From Argopecten irradians (lineage: Eukaryota > Mollusca > Bivalvia > Pectinida > Pectinidae): a DNA stretch of 64,000 bases. The DNA lies in contig NC_091142.1 of assembly GCF_041381155.1 (NCBI RefSeq), positions 38,489,604-38,553,603 on the forward strand, read 5' to 3'. A program made the position numbers and the translations under genes. Under the pieces are notes generated by a model that saw only the letters and a program-made list of their open reading frames with translations, was not told the origin of the DNA and ran no database searches. How positions within the stretch are numbered: the stretch's first letter is position 1; the number at the start of each line of letters is the position of its first letter. Positions 1-13,458 of this stretch are shown here, piece after piece.

Positions 1-633
1 AAGTACTGAAGGAATCTTTCTCAAATTTCACATATAGGTTCCCCTAGGGCCCTAGTTGTGCATATTGCATTTTGGGACCAATCGGTCAACAAGATGGCCG
101 ACTGGCGGCCATCTTGGATTTTGATAGTTAAAGTTTGTTACCGCTATTTCTCAGAAAGTACTGAAGGAATCTTTCTCAAATTTCACATGTAGGTTCCCCT
201 AGGGCCCTAGTTGTGCATATTGCATTTTGGGACCAATCGGTCAACAAGATGGCCGACTGGCGGCCATCTTGGATTTTGATAGTTAAAGTTTGTTACCGCT
301 ATTTCTCAGAAAGTTGTGAAGGGATCTTTCTCAAATTTCACATGTAGGTTCCCCTAGGGCCCTAGTTGTGCATATTGCATTTTGGGACCAATCGGTCAAC
401 AAGATGGCCGACTGGCGGCCATCTTGGATTTTGATAGTTAAAGTTTGTTACCGCTATTTTTCAGAAAGTTGTGAAGGGATCTTTCTCAAATTTCACATGT
501 AGGTTCCCTAGGGCCCTAGTTGTGCATGTTGCATTTGTGGGACCAATCGGTCAACAAGATGGCCGACTGGCGGCCATCTTGGATTTTGATAGTTAAAGTT
601 TGTTACCCGCTATTTCTCAGAAAGTACAGAAGT
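1..633. repeat. 155-bp satellite, about 4 tandem copies
   Basis: Units start at 1, 156, 311, 466 and, after one extra base, 622; the last is cut by the N gap. Each unit reads through a shared block (AATCTTTCTCAAATTTCACA, then a CCCTAGGGCCCTAG patch), a GGGACCAATCGGTCAACAAG stretch and an inverted repeat CAAGATGGCC / GGCCATCTTG separated by 7 bases. Copies differ by a few substitutions only, for example TACTGAAGGAA against TTGTGAAGGGA at the unit start, so they were homogenised recently. The array probably continues to the left of the window. The inverted repeat resembles a YY1-type site (core CCAT with ATCTTG), but that is only similarity. No coding role is likely. Confidence 0.95.
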
Positions 634-643
634 NNNNNNNNNN
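634..643. other. assembly gap (10 N)
   Basis: Ten undetermined bases follow the start of a fifth satellite unit. The sequence after the gap does not continue the satellite, so the true length of the array and the join to the right are unknown. A round-number gap of this kind usually marks a scaffold join. Confidence 0.99.
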
Positions 644-1089
644 TGAATACGTGGCGTCCATCATCGATTGTTTTCAAGATTGGAGCTCCTGAGTGTACAT
701 TGTGCGGTCCCACGTCGTCCTGACAATAGGACAGAAATATTAAATGTGACCTGACACAGGGGGTGTACGTGTTCACAATTCTTATAGACAAAGGCTATAG
801 TAGGCTATATTGTGTTGGGACCGGAACTGATAGCCTGATGGATATAACTGATCTATTATCCGGTTATTAATATTTATAACATTGTAGACAGTACTAGAAA
901 CGGGAAGTGATCGACAATAATAGCCTTAGTCTGACGACATTGCTCAAAGTTCAAATCGGTGAATACTTCCGGTCTATTAGAATGACATTAAAATGTGAAA
1001 TGTCCGCTCGATTGTGAGAAGACAGATATATGTGACACTAGTGTCAAAAATCGATTTTTTATTGATATAATTTCAGGACAATGGTACAA

Positions 1090-1198
1090 TGACGTCATGA
1101 ATTATTCAACATGTTCGGTAGTGTTCAATGGAATTATGGAATTAAGAAAGTGAGATGTAAAGCACCAAGGGGATTAGATGGTCATTTCTTATATAAAG
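1090..1198 (+). promoter_or_regulatory. possible promoter: CRE palindrome plus TATA-like box
   Basis: ATGACGTCAT, the full palindromic cAMP-response element recognised by CREB/ATF bZIP proteins, lies at 1089-1098. A strong TATA-like string TATATAAAG lies at 1190-1198, about 95 bp downstream. No coding frame follows closely, so any transcript would start with a non-coding exon. Both motifs can occur by chance in AT-rich DNA, so this is weak. Confidence 0.2.
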
Positions 1199-3328
1199 TT
1201 GGGGTGTAAACATGATCGATCGAACCAAAACCCACAGCTTAAGGGAACTTACACAACACTATTTTTATATGAACTTGTCATCACATGGGACATTGTAGAT
1301 GTTTTGTTATAAACAGTGATGATTGTTTGGGAAGTTTAACCAACTTTGTTTTATTCTGGAGTGGACGGTCGCTATTAGTTTAATGTGGTGATCAGAAGGG
1401 GCTTTCACCAGTAGCTTGTATCGTGCGCGTGTTTTGTTAAACTTAAAAGCATTTTCACTCTCATTAGAAATGTTATTGATATGGGTATCCGTATAGAAAA
1501 CAAACGTTTTAATAGTTACTACGTTCTCAGGTGAACTGTGTTAAGTGTTAAGGTTTGACCTATATTTAAGATGTACCAATTACATTGATACCTCTAGTTT
1601 TAGAGACTTGTACTATTTATGATACAAATTGCATACCAGCATTTTTAAAATGCATATACAAAACTAATTTCATTATTGTATGACTATCTAGCATAAATAG
1701 AAAAAAAATAACAAAGGTTAAATAGAATAATGATAATTATTCTGATGAAGCAATCAAGACTTTGCCTTCATTAGCTGGACTATAGTTTGATACGTTGCTA
1801 TTCATAACATTTAGCAGTTATTGAGCTTGTAATAAATATCGATGTCTCGCAGATGTAAGGATTAATTAGCATTCACTTAAATCAAGATTATCTAATACAT
1901 TCCATAGAACTCAGCAAAAACTTCACATCGATTCCATATCAACATGTATATATATTTTAGATTGGACTAATTTATAAAGAGAAAATGTCATTACTTGTAT
2001 TATAGATTTTATGTTTGAATGACATTTAGGTCAATCGGTACAATAGCATCACAATTCATGATATGTAACGTCCAGATATTGACGTAACTGCGGGAGTCGT
2101 CGGAAATCAACAGGAACCGGAAATGAAGAAACTGTAAAAGACAAAGTCGATACTCTATCGAACACCATTGTTATTACTGATCACAGATTTATTAGGTAAT
2201 AGTGGTCCAAATTACCTGTGTGACGGTGCTGTTCACTTGAATTATAAATTTAATTTTTGTACACTTATCGTTCACTTTAAAGTGTAATAATTGATAAGAG
2301 ATATGTAAAACTTTTCTAAAAATCTCGGTAAGTCGGTGAGATAGATATTTTTTGTGTATTTCTGAACAAGAGTGGCGACTAATCAATATAAAGTCCCTCA
2401 TCAGCCTTACGTATTACGTGTAGGGCATTCCTCGATCAAAGATTACTACGAGCAGACGACAGCAACTCATCATCAACCGGCGCCGTTATGGACCATTGAA
2501 GGGAGAATGCCATACCACACAGCTTCTAAATGAATAACAACTCAGTTAATAAAACCGCAATAGGGGTTAAGTAACACTACTAGTATTTGAAAGGGGAAAC
2601 AAGTCCTACTGCTGACCGATTTAAAAGTTAAAGTTAATGTGTCTAAAGTATTTAAAAAAAATACATGGCAACATTTAACTTAAATCAGCGAAGAAAAAAA
2701 CAACTTAGAATATCCTGTTTAAGTTTGAATGTTACTGTCAATGATGTGACTCCCGTATGAACACTTACAGACTATCTTTAAAAAAACAACATTTTCTATC
2801 AAAAATACTTCGAAGTGTCAGACAAAAAGAGTAAATAAGACTTGTATTGGACTTCTGTAGAAGAAAAAAATGTACAAATTGTCAGTAGGCTAGTTTGTCA
2901 AGCTCATGCAACTCTAAGATATTTACATAAAGGTGGACAGAAATGGTAGTTTTAGTTCTGTTTCATATATGCAAAGATAACCCGCACGCTTTTGAAATGT
3001 CCAAATATTACAGGTTTTTATGATGATGGTGTCCATTGATATGCTCCAACAAAACGTGGGTTTAGGTAGGGGTGGGGACATCCTACAACATAAAAGCTGA
3101 ACGTGTAGCCCGTCACATCTCTGCCATGGACCGTAAAATGAAATTGCAGCATTAGTTGATGGAACAGTGTGAGACAGGCAGTTGAACTGTGAATCACCTG
3201 GCTACAACAGCTTTCACACCATGAATTACAGTATCATCCATGTAATGCCACTCCTTGAACATCAGAATATTTCGACACATATTAATAGGGAAACGAACGT
3301 GATAATTGGCACAGACTATTGGAATCGA

Positions 3329-3344
3329 TTTTTTTTTTTTTTTT
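3329..3344. repeat. poly-T run (16 T)
   Basis: An uninterrupted run of 16 T, followed by a second T-rich run at 3357-3367. It could be a microsatellite or the reverse complement of the A-tail of an old retroposon, but no recognisable element body adjoins it. Confidence 0.9.
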
Positions 3345-6300
3345 GTGATCATTTAATTTTTTTTTTATTTCAAACAATTCCCCTCCGGAGAGAGAAAATA
3401 CTTAAATAAAATCAATAAGAATGCCACCTCTTTTGCAAATGTTTTGCCTCATGGCCATTGTCCGGCTCATGCAATAAAACATCTATAAGTAAATCTAAGT
3501 AAGTCCATCTATCTTGAATTTTTTAAACAGGCTACTTGTGAGCTTTTAAATTCACTTTTGCTTTGTAAGAGCTTTCGAATGATGGGTTATTTTGTTTGCT
3601 TATACTAATGTATATTAGATGATTAAAATGGCAAAAAAAAAAACATTATTACATATTACATTGAGTTGTATATCATATGTTACTGAATATAACACTTTCT
3701 GTAAATAGTACTGGAGTATGAAAGTTGCAATGGAATTAGAAAAGTTTCATACCATATGACAAAATCTTGTAAAAGAATATCAAAATCTTTGTAAACAGCA
3801 CATTTAGAGGTAAAAAACTTGATCGAGCAAATCATGGAAAATTCAAATCCAATTCGGATACTGGAATTGTCAATCGGTAATTGTACATTTTCTTTTTTAT
3901 TTATTTTTCTAAATGTACATCGCATTTAACAGTGTGTAATTAGCCATTTTATATGCGTTCGTGACACCTTTTTTTGGAAAGGTGATTTACAAACATGGTT
4001 TCTAATTGTGTCAATTTCGGCAATTTACACACAAATGCAACTGTTTCGAAATAAATTTGAATAATTCCAAGGACGAATTTTCCCTCTGAATTCTTACATG
4101 TATCTGAATTCAGCAGGTATCTCGAACTGCTATCAGGGACATTATCACATTCTTTTGTTCGGGAACATGTAGAACCTTCGCTGTCATTAACGCACGTGTT
4201 GACAGCATTCCTAAGGCCTTAAAGCCTGGGGATTCTAGCAAGGTAAGGAATTGTTTCTAGGGCTACAAGTCCCCATGGGAGGGTTTATCATAGTAACGGA
4301 ATGGTTACACTAATTACTATGGTAGTAGATTATACAAAACAGTGATAACCATTACATTAATTAAACATCAAGAAAGAAAGCCGCCGCGCAGGGTCAATTA
4401 GTCCACCGTATCAATATATTTCTTGATCCTCCGAGATAGACTAAGGTCAGGTAGGTATCCCACACCGTATGTTGTTGTTTTGTTACTGATCTATAATTAT
4501 CATGCTTTTTTCGTCAATTACCAAATATAGCTAATGTAGTGAGCATTTAACTCAGCATTTGCATTAATATATATCGTACACAGTTTCGCGAATCATCATG
4601 TTAAATCTGACAAATAAAGCTTTGAGTGAGGCGGGCTGCAGACTTGAAATACACGTGACGCCTGCCATTTTATTCTTATTTGTATTGAAATGAGAACGGG
4701 GATTGAACGATGCGGAACTGAGAAGTCGGTATCACACTTGGTTTAATTATAATCGCACCTGATTAGAAATCCTAGCAATCCTTCTATCCTCTCCATGCCT
4801 CAAAGTAAAAGCTGTTACACCTGTTTGACTGTCAGTTTCTAAGTTTCTAGCAGGATCACCACAAATCACTTCTGGATCACGGCATCGGTATTTACAATTT
4901 AATTTTAGCCTACCTTTTTTTTTTTTTATCTATAAATATCGTCCAGTTTGTTAGTAAAAACTCTTAAAAAACGCTGTGACCTAAATTAATTACATTTTAA
5001 GATCGTGAACTTTAAATCACAAAATCTTATCATAGCATATAACAACGCTGAGTAATGATTTTTTTTTAATTCCAATAGAATCATTTTATCATATCTGTAA
5101 AAAGATGACAAATTACAAGTTAAAACACAACTAAGTATCATAGTGATTTACGGTAAAAACAGTAAATATCATTTTCTTTTTTGTGACACACGGGTAGCAC
5201 CATTTGTATTATTCTTTCTCTATCACCATTAGTTTCCAATCAATCACCTGAAACACACGAAATTGGTATAACCAACTATAACCGCAGACAAGCGGGAAAT
5301 AACAACAAAAACCAATATAAACATATACAACACACACAAAAACAATAGTCGAAATCCACAACAATACCAAAAAAACCACAAAAACACATCTAAGCAAGGA
5401 ACAATATCAAACACACATCGACAACAGCAACAGCAGCAACATATGTTAGAGCAATAACAGCATAATAGCGAAATTCAGCAACAAAAAATCGACAAGAACA
5501 ACATTACAACAAACAAACATCCACAAACACACAACAATCAACATCAGCAACAACAACAGTCAGCAAACACAATATAAGGATCATTACACACTTAAAAACC
5601 AATTATAGAAAAACCAACAATTCCTTTCCTTCCTCCAAATAATGATAATACTGAACAATAAGATATAACAAATAGTCAAATAAACACCATGAATAATGTT
5701 AGCAACGAAAGCGAAAATAAACCTTATAACATCATCTAACAGAGACAAACTCTAAATCTAAATAAAACAAACAACGAGACAAAAAACAAAGATGAAGAAG
5801 AAGAGTCGAAGAGCAGCAAAAAGCTGACAACAAAAACAACAAAGTAAACATAAAAGAGCAAGCACAATGCAAGGAGCAGGGGGGACTCGAGACAACAACG
5901 ACAGCGAAAACAGAAAAACAACAAATACATAAAAGAGCAGCAGATAAGACTAATAACATAACGACAGCGAAAACAAAACACAACAAAACAGCATGCAGAG
6001 CAGCAATAACTCTAACAAACGACAGCGAAAGCGCGTGGAAAACAACAACAACAACAACATTCAAAGAGACGAGCAATAACTCTAACAAACAACGACAGCG
6101 GGGGAAAACAAAAAAACAACCAAAACATCAAAGAGCAGCCAATAACTCTCATACAACAACGACAGCGGAAAAAAAAATCAAAACTAAAAAATCAAACGAG
6201 CGGCAAGATAACTCTAACAACAACGTAACAGTTGACCAGCGAAACAACAAAAACAACGAAAACATTTTCAAAGACAGGGCAGCAAATATGTAACTCTAAG

Positions 6301-8689
6301 AACAACGACAGCGAAACGGACAGCACGAACGAAAACAAAAAACAACACTAAACATCAAAGAGCAGCAATATACTCATAACAAGCAATCGACAGCGGTAAA
6401 ATCAAAAACATATATAAGACAATCAAAAGCAGACAGCCAATAACTCTAACAACAACGGACTGCCAGAAAACAAAAAACAGTACAAACCACATAAAAGTGC
6501 AGCAATAAGCTCTAACAATGCAACGACAGCGAAATCAAAAGCGACAAAAACATCCAAAGAGCGCAATAACTCTGGACAATAACGAGAAAAAACGCTGAGG
6601 AAATCAAAACACAGATCAAATCATCTCATAAGGCTCGCAGCTATAAACTCTGACAACACGACAGACGAAAACATAATACGAACAAAACAATAAAAGGATG
6701 CAGTAGCAATAATCCTCTAACAATAACGACTGCGAAAAACAAAGAAACTACAAAAACATAAAAGAGCAGCAATAACGCTAACCAATAACAGACAGCGCAA
6801 AACAAAAATACACAATCTAAAATTATATGTCAGCTAGCTATTAATCTCATAAAAACAACGAAACTGACAGCGAGAACACAAAATAGAACATCATAAGGAG
6901 ACACGCATAATAACTCTAACAACACACGACAGCTCGAAACAAAACAACAAATTAAAACATCAAAGAGCAAGCAATAACTCTAACAACAAACGAGCACGGC
7001 GAAACAAAAACAAACAAATAACATAAAGAAAGAGCAACAGCAAGGCAATAACTCTAACAACAACGACAGACGAAAACAAAAAACAACAAAACATCAAAGA
7101 GCAGGCAAATAACTCTAAAAAAAACGACAGCAGAAAACAAAAACAAAAAAAACATAAAGCGAGTAGCACAATAACTCGAACAACAACAGGACAGCGAAAA
7201 CCAAAAACAACAAAACATACAAAGCAGCAGCAATAGCAGCAACTATCTCTAACAACAACGACAGCGGAAAACAAAAAAAACAACAAAACATAAAAGAAAG
7301 AGCCAGCAGCCAAATAAACTCTGACAACAACGACAGCGAAAAACATATAAAACAACATAAAACATCAAAGAGCAGCAATAACTCTAACACATCGACAGTG
7401 GTGAAAGAAATGAGAAAACAAAAACAACAAAAACATTCATAAGCGAGCAAGCAAATAACTCTACACAAACAACGGACAGCGCGTAAACAAAAAACAACCC
7501 AAAAAACATCAAAGATGAGCAGCAATAGCAATATTAACTCTAAACAACAACGACAGTGGAAAACAAAAAAAACAAAAAACAACCAACAAACACATCAAAG
7601 AGCAGCAATAACTCTAACAAAACAACGACAGCGAAAAACAAAAACAACAAAAAACATAAAAGAGAAGAGCAATAACTCTATACAACCATCGACAGCGGAA
7701 AAACAAAAACAACTAAATATATCAAAAGAGCTAGCATGTAACTCTAACAAACAACTGACCAAGCAGCGAAAAACAAAAAAAAAAAACTAACAAAACCATC
7801 AAAGAGCAGCAACATTAACTCTAACATCAACGATAGACCAGCGAAAATCAAAAAAAACTAAATAAACATCAAAGTGACGAGAAGAAGCAATTAAACTCTA
7901 ACAAACAACCGACAGCTCTAAAACAAAAACAACCAAGAAACATAAATGTGACAGCCATAAAGTATACAAAGAGCAGCCAATAACTCGTAACAACAAAGAC
8001 AACGAAAAACGACTAACAAAGAGCTAGCAATAACTCTAGAACAACAACGACAGCAGAAAACAAACAACAACAAAACATAAAAGCCAAAGAGCAAGCAATA
8101 ACGTCTGACAACAACGACAAGCGCAAAAATAAAAAAACAACACAAACGTATAAAAGAGCAGAAAGCACAATTAACTCTAGACACCCCAACGACAAGGTGG
8201 AAAACAGGTGTGGAACAAGAAAACATTAACACTCCCATCAATACATCAAAAAACAAAGAAAGCGGAGCAAACTATAAACATACAAAACAAACAAAGAGCA
8301 GTAAAAACTCTAAGAAAACTGAAAAAAAAACCAAAAAAAACAACCAAAACATCAAAGAAGAGCGAGCAATAAGCAAAAATAACTCTAACAAAAAACAACG
8401 ACAGCCGAGAGTAATAACAAACGCACAACAAACATAAAAAAGTTAGCAGCAATTAAACACTCTGACAACAACGATCACCCTAAACGGAAAACCCGCAGAC
8501 AACAAGAAGAAGAGCCCCAAAAACTCACCACAACGACAAAAGTGAAAACAAAAAAACAACAAAACAATTTAAAAGCTAAGCAGCAAATATGAACTCTAAA
8601 CCAACAACGACAGTGAAATCAAATAAAAACCAAAAACAACAAAACTTATATATATAAAAGGCTAATACGAGCAGCATATAGAAGACTCT

Positions 8690-8805
8690 AGTTAACAACG
8701 AGTAAGTAGGTTATAATAGAAGTTTAAAAGTATGAGTAATTAATAACAGTGTAGTATAATGAGAAGAGAGTAGTTAGTTAAAAGTAGTTATTAATTAACT
8801 CACAA
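8690..8805. other. non-repeat TA/G-rich patch inside the minisatellite
   Basis: About 115 bases rich in AGTTA, TAGTTAG and AGAGAGTAG strings interrupt the A/C-rich array. They share nothing with the 57-bp unit. On both sides the array resumes. It could be a small insertion, or low-quality sequence left where reads disagreed. Confidence 0.5.
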
Positions 8806-10390
8806 CAACCCAAAGACCAGCGAAAAACAATATAAAAACTAACAACATCATTTAAAAAGAGCAGAGCCAATTTATCTCTGGACAAACAACCGAAGCGAAC
8901 AGTGAAAAACACAATAATCTACAAAATTATTAAAAAAAAAGAGCAGCAATAATCCTCTTAACGAACAACGACAGCCGAAAGGGACGACGAAAAAATCAAA
9001 AGCACACAACCCTAAAACATAAAAAAAGTAGTCAGCAAAGCTTTGACTCTGTATCAATAACGAACTGCGGAGAAAACATAAAAAAACCAAAACAGTTCAA
9101 AGAGCAGCAAAGCCATTAAATCTAACAACAGACGTCAGCGAAACACAAACACAACAAAAACATTAGCAAGAGTCAGCAAGCAATAACTCTGGAAAACAAA
9201 CGACTAGCCCGGAAAACAAAAACAACAAACAACATCAAAGAGCGTGAGCAAATAACTCTAACAACACAAAACCGAACAACCAGTGGAAAACCAAAAAACA
9301 ACACCACAAAAACTTCAAAGAGCAATCATAAAGTCTAATAACAACGGACAGCGGAAAATTCAAAACAACTCTCAAAACAAAACAAGAGCAAGCAATGACC
9401 ACTCTGACAATAACGACAGGTGCAGCGAAAAACAAATAACTACAAAAACATTTCAAGTAGCAGCAAAAATTAACTCTAACAACAATGACAGCCGAATACC
9501 CCTTTCAACAAAACATCAAAGTTGCAGCAATCACTCTTAACAACAACGACGAGCCGAAAACAAAGATACAACAAAACGCAGATCGAACAGCAGCAGCAAT
9601 ACACTTTGACCTAATAACGATCAGCCGAAATACAAATAAACCAACAAAACATCAAAGAGATTGCAACTTAGAACTCTATGACAAATAATAACGACAGACG
9701 ACGAAGAAAACTACAAAATATCAAGATGCACGCAATATCTCTCTAATACAACAACGTCAGTGTAACATAGTTAACATATCATAAACGAGCCTGCAGAATA
9801 ACTCTAACAACAACGACAGGTTTTTACTGAAAAAACAATATAATATATCAAGAGCAAGCAAATAAGCCCACAGCAGCAACGGATAGACAGCTGCAGACAA
9901 ATAACCCTACCTAACAAACAAGAGTCCTCCACTACAGCACCCCCAGCAAGCGAAAACACGATACGACAAATAACAAAACATAAACAAGAACCACGCCAAG
10001 CAAACTAACTCTGACAACCAACGACAGCGGAGTAAAAACAAAAACAACATACATCCAAAAGAGCAGCCAAATATCCTCTAACCAACGACGACAGCCGAAA
10101 GCCAGCGAAAGAAAGCCGAAAAAAAAGGGAAAAAAAACAACAAAACACAAATACATCAAAAGAGTGCAGCAATAACTCTAACAACAACGGACCAGTGAGT
10201 TGAGAAAACAAAACAACAAAACATCAAGTAGCTGCTCAATTACTCCTTAACAACACCCGACAGCGAAAACAAAAACAACCAAAACATCAAAGGGCAGATG
10301 CAATAACGCTGACAACAACGACCCAGCGTAAAACAAAAAAAAAACAATACAAAACTTTATACAAAAGAGCAGCCAATAACTTAACAACTA

Positions 10391-10676
10391 CGACAGCGAA
10401 AACAAAAACAACAAAACATAAAAGAGCAGCAATAACTCTAACAACAACGACAGCGAAAACAAAAACAACAAAACATCAAAGAGCAGCAATAACTCTAACA
10501 ACAACGACAGCGAAAACAAAAACAACAAAACATAAAAGAGCAGCAATAACTCTAACAACAACGACAGCGAAAACAAAAACATCAAAACATTAAAGAGCAG
10601 CAATAACTCTAACAACAACGACAGCGAAAACAAAAACAACAAAACATAAAAGAGCAGCAATAACTCTAACAACAAC
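10391..10676. repeat. clean block of the 57-bp minisatellite (5 near-identical copies)
   Basis: Five consecutive units keep an exact 57-bp spacing and differ only by alternating ACATAAAAGAG and ACATCAAAGAG (one has ACATTAAAGAG) and by one ATCAAAA. This alternation may reflect a two-unit block. The contrast with the heavily indel-marked sequence on the left shows what the true consensus is, and suggests that the left part is poorly polished rather than old. Confidence 0.9.
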
Positions 10677-11246
10677 GCAGGTTCGAAAACAAAAACAAAA
10701 AAGAAATCATACTAAGAGCAGCAATAACTCTAACAACAACGATATCAGCGTTCCGCAACAAAATCTCTAAAGAGCAAATAACAACAAACGGACAGGAACA
10801 ACAACGACAGAATTGACAAAAACAAACAAAACATTCTCAAATATCAAAACATCGCAGCAATATAATCTAACAACAACGACAGTTGAAAACATTAAAACAA
10901 CAAAACATCAAAGAGCAGCAATAACTCTAATGTTATTAAGTTTTTAAAGAGCAGCAATAAACAAAACAGCGAAAAAAAAAAACATCAAAGAGCAGCAATA
11001 ACTCTTGAAAACAAAAACAACGACAGCAATAACCAACAACAACGAAGCGAAAACCTTTTAAAAGAGCAGCAATAACTCTAACAACAAACAAAAACAACAA
11101 AACATTCAGTCAAAACTTTGAAAAACAACAACCAATGAGCAGCAATAACTCTAACACAAACGACAGCGAAAACAAAAACAACAAAACATCAAAGAGCAGC
11201 AATAACTCTAACAACAACGACAGTGAAAACAAAAACAACAAAACAG

Positions 11247-13458
11247 ACAAGGTTTCCCGAAGTTGCTAGGGAAAAGATAACTCACACGCGCTAGACAATG
11301 ACGTGACGTTATCCTTACATAAGGCGAATATTTCTGCGACGTAATTAGTTTTGACGCATTGCGACGTTTTTGTGTTGACGGCACTTTGGAAATGTTTCTA
11401 TATATAACTGCATTTTCATAATGTTTTAATAAAGTTTGGGAGAAAAAGAATCAAAGATAGGTCTGTCAGGTGAACAGGAATATCTCAACCCTCGTGAAAG
11501 ATTTTGGCCTGTCCACTGGACCACGCGCATGTAAGATTCTATAAATGACAATAATTTTGTCAACAAGAAAAAAAAATGTATTAGTTTTATACGTTTATAT
11601 ATAATGAAATTGAATTAAGTTTTAATTTTCTATTTTATATAAAATTCTCATTCGCATGAAGCTGACACGATGTTTATTGTGTGAATGTCAATAAAACTCG
11701 TATAATTAATAATTAAAACTAGGATTCTAGGAAATTAAAAATTGTTCCCGGACATATCGCGGCGGCGATCTTCATGCCTCCTGAATTTATTGGTTACAGA
11801 TAGAAAAGACCTAATATTCATAAATTTGATATGATCTTAACACACTAATCCCAGTGGTTTACTAAACAATGAACTGACGTAGTTGACAGATTGAATTAGA
11901 TTGTAATTACACGTACAGAGATAAAGGAATGAAGAGGCTGAATAATGAATAATGAGTACTTTTTTTTGTTTTAATGAAGTTCATGGTCAACACCACCACG
12001 GATGGAGCACTTCTAATTCCACTGCCGATATGGAGCAAAAGTCTTACCCGTGTAAACTTGATCATTGGTGAATTTGCTAAAACTGGGTTAATTGTTTGTG
12101 GACGATCTATTTTAACTCATACGTCCTTTACCTTTATGTGTACTGGAAAGCTTGATTATTTAAGGATCTCATACTCAATCTAGACATGTATTGAAGACGT
12201 TTACTCTTCTGAAGCACTCGGTCTCGTCAAAGGATGAGATCATTATATTGTTTTCACGTCCAATTGTGTAATCGATTATCATTTTTACTACTGGTTTTAA
12301 TGACGATATACACTATGTATATGATTTTCGTTTAAGATCTTTAAAGAGATTTTGTTCCACAATATTGGTTTGAGACTACGTCTTTGGATGCATCAGTCAT
12401 TATCTTCATTTGTATCGCTGATCGGATATCCTTCTTGCCGAAGCATTAATAGTTTTACAATGATTTTGCTGTCAGAAATCTATACTTTATTTTGTGGTGT
12501 ACATTATGAAAAAATATATACACTTATGTCATTTCCATAGACAATCTCTTGTGACTTCATATATATAGCTATAATCAATATATTTATTTGGAGAGAGGTA
12601 GAAATTGTCTTATGTTTTAATATCATTTCAGAATATGGGTATCATGCGTGTAAACCTATTACATACCAGGAAGTGGACCTTAGACCAGATTCTATATATA
12701 ATGTACTCTTATTTCACGGTAGGCTGCGGTCAGTAGTAATGGACGATACATCGGTAGACCATCAAATTAAATATCAACAAAGTCTATCTTCGCGTAAATA
12801 ATTTCTTTAATACTGAAATTCGCCGTATTATTTACAATATGTCGGTAAAACAACATGATATACTCAAGAGGTATTGCTACAAGAAATTCGCAGATTGAAG
12901 ATAAAAAAGTTTTTTTTTATAATTAAAAAAATTTTTTATTTAAAATAGTTTTGTTATAATTTTATTTGATTTGAAACAATACTTTTAGGTAGTTTTTGCG
13001 TCCCGTTAAAAACAGAATGTGAACACATAAGAAACTTTATATTCGAGTACCGAAAAAATAAAACTAAAGAACAATTTCAGTTTTGAAAGATCCCATGGAT
13101 CACTCGCGATACAGATAGAATGTGTCTATTAAGTTTATCAGCTTTTGACTTTCCGTTTTTGGATTTTTGGGTGAAGCTTGAACGATGCTCCTTATAATGG
13201 CATCATTATGAATTTATTTAAAAATGCTCCACCGCCGACACATCATAAATGGTATTCATCATTTGAACAATAGTTGGCGTTTAATCGTATATATATATGT
13301 CTAATTAAGACAAAAAATAATTAAATTAATTTATTTCGCCTTTGGTGCATGCGCAATCATTACTTCTTTCATCATTGGATATAGTGACACGGAATTTTTT
13401 CGGGATGCAATTAATTATTTTTCATATTTTTAACTTGAAGTAAATTTAGAAGCTTAAC
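11247..13458. other. unique non-coding stretch between two minisatellites
   Basis: The first 200 bases (to about 11445) are richer in CpG, with repeated GACG cores (ACGTGACGTT, GCGACGTAA, TTGACGCA, GCGACGTTT), then TATATATAAC and an AATAAA at 11428-11433. The rest is AT-rich with no recognisable gene. The first part could be the end of a dispersed element or of a transcript; I cannot identify it. Confidence 0.6.

Larger units (their letters stand above)
644..5394. other. unique AT-rich non-coding stretch
   Basis: No reading frame looks coding: the open frames are short, low in complexity and without recognisable domains. Visible details are a palindromic CRE (1090-1097) upstream of a TATA-like box (1190-1198), T-runs at 3329-3344 and 4915-4927, and a donor-like AGCAAG|GTAAGG near 4242 with no convincing exon in front of it. 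Intronic or intergenic sequence would look the same. Confidence 0.7.
5395..11246. repeat. 57-bp A/C-rich minisatellite, about 100 degenerate copies
   Basis: The unit contains CAACAACGACAGCGAAAAC, then AAAAACAACAAAACAT, then AAAGAGCAGCAATAACTCT. The period of 57 bp is exact in the clean block 10391-10676. The plus strand is almost free of T outside ATAACTCTAAC, so the strands differ strongly in composition. The left end fades: clear units start near 5780, with looser CAA-rich sequence from about 5395. Most of the array is riddled with 1-2 base insertions that change from copy to copy. Because 57 is divisible by 3, open frames appear on the minus strand (a 19-residue leucine/phenylalanine-rich repeat); these follow from the period and are not evidence of a gene. 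Confidence 0.9.

Noticed and set aside
7515-7790. Asparagine/lysine/glutamine-rich plus-strand frames in the minisatellite
   Set aside because: Simple-sequence translation in a noisy repeat.
10388-10675. Leucine/phenylalanine-rich minus-strand repeat frame, resembling a membrane protein
   Set aside because: It is a translation of the 57-bp A/C-rich minisatellite; hydrophobicity follows from the T-rich strand.
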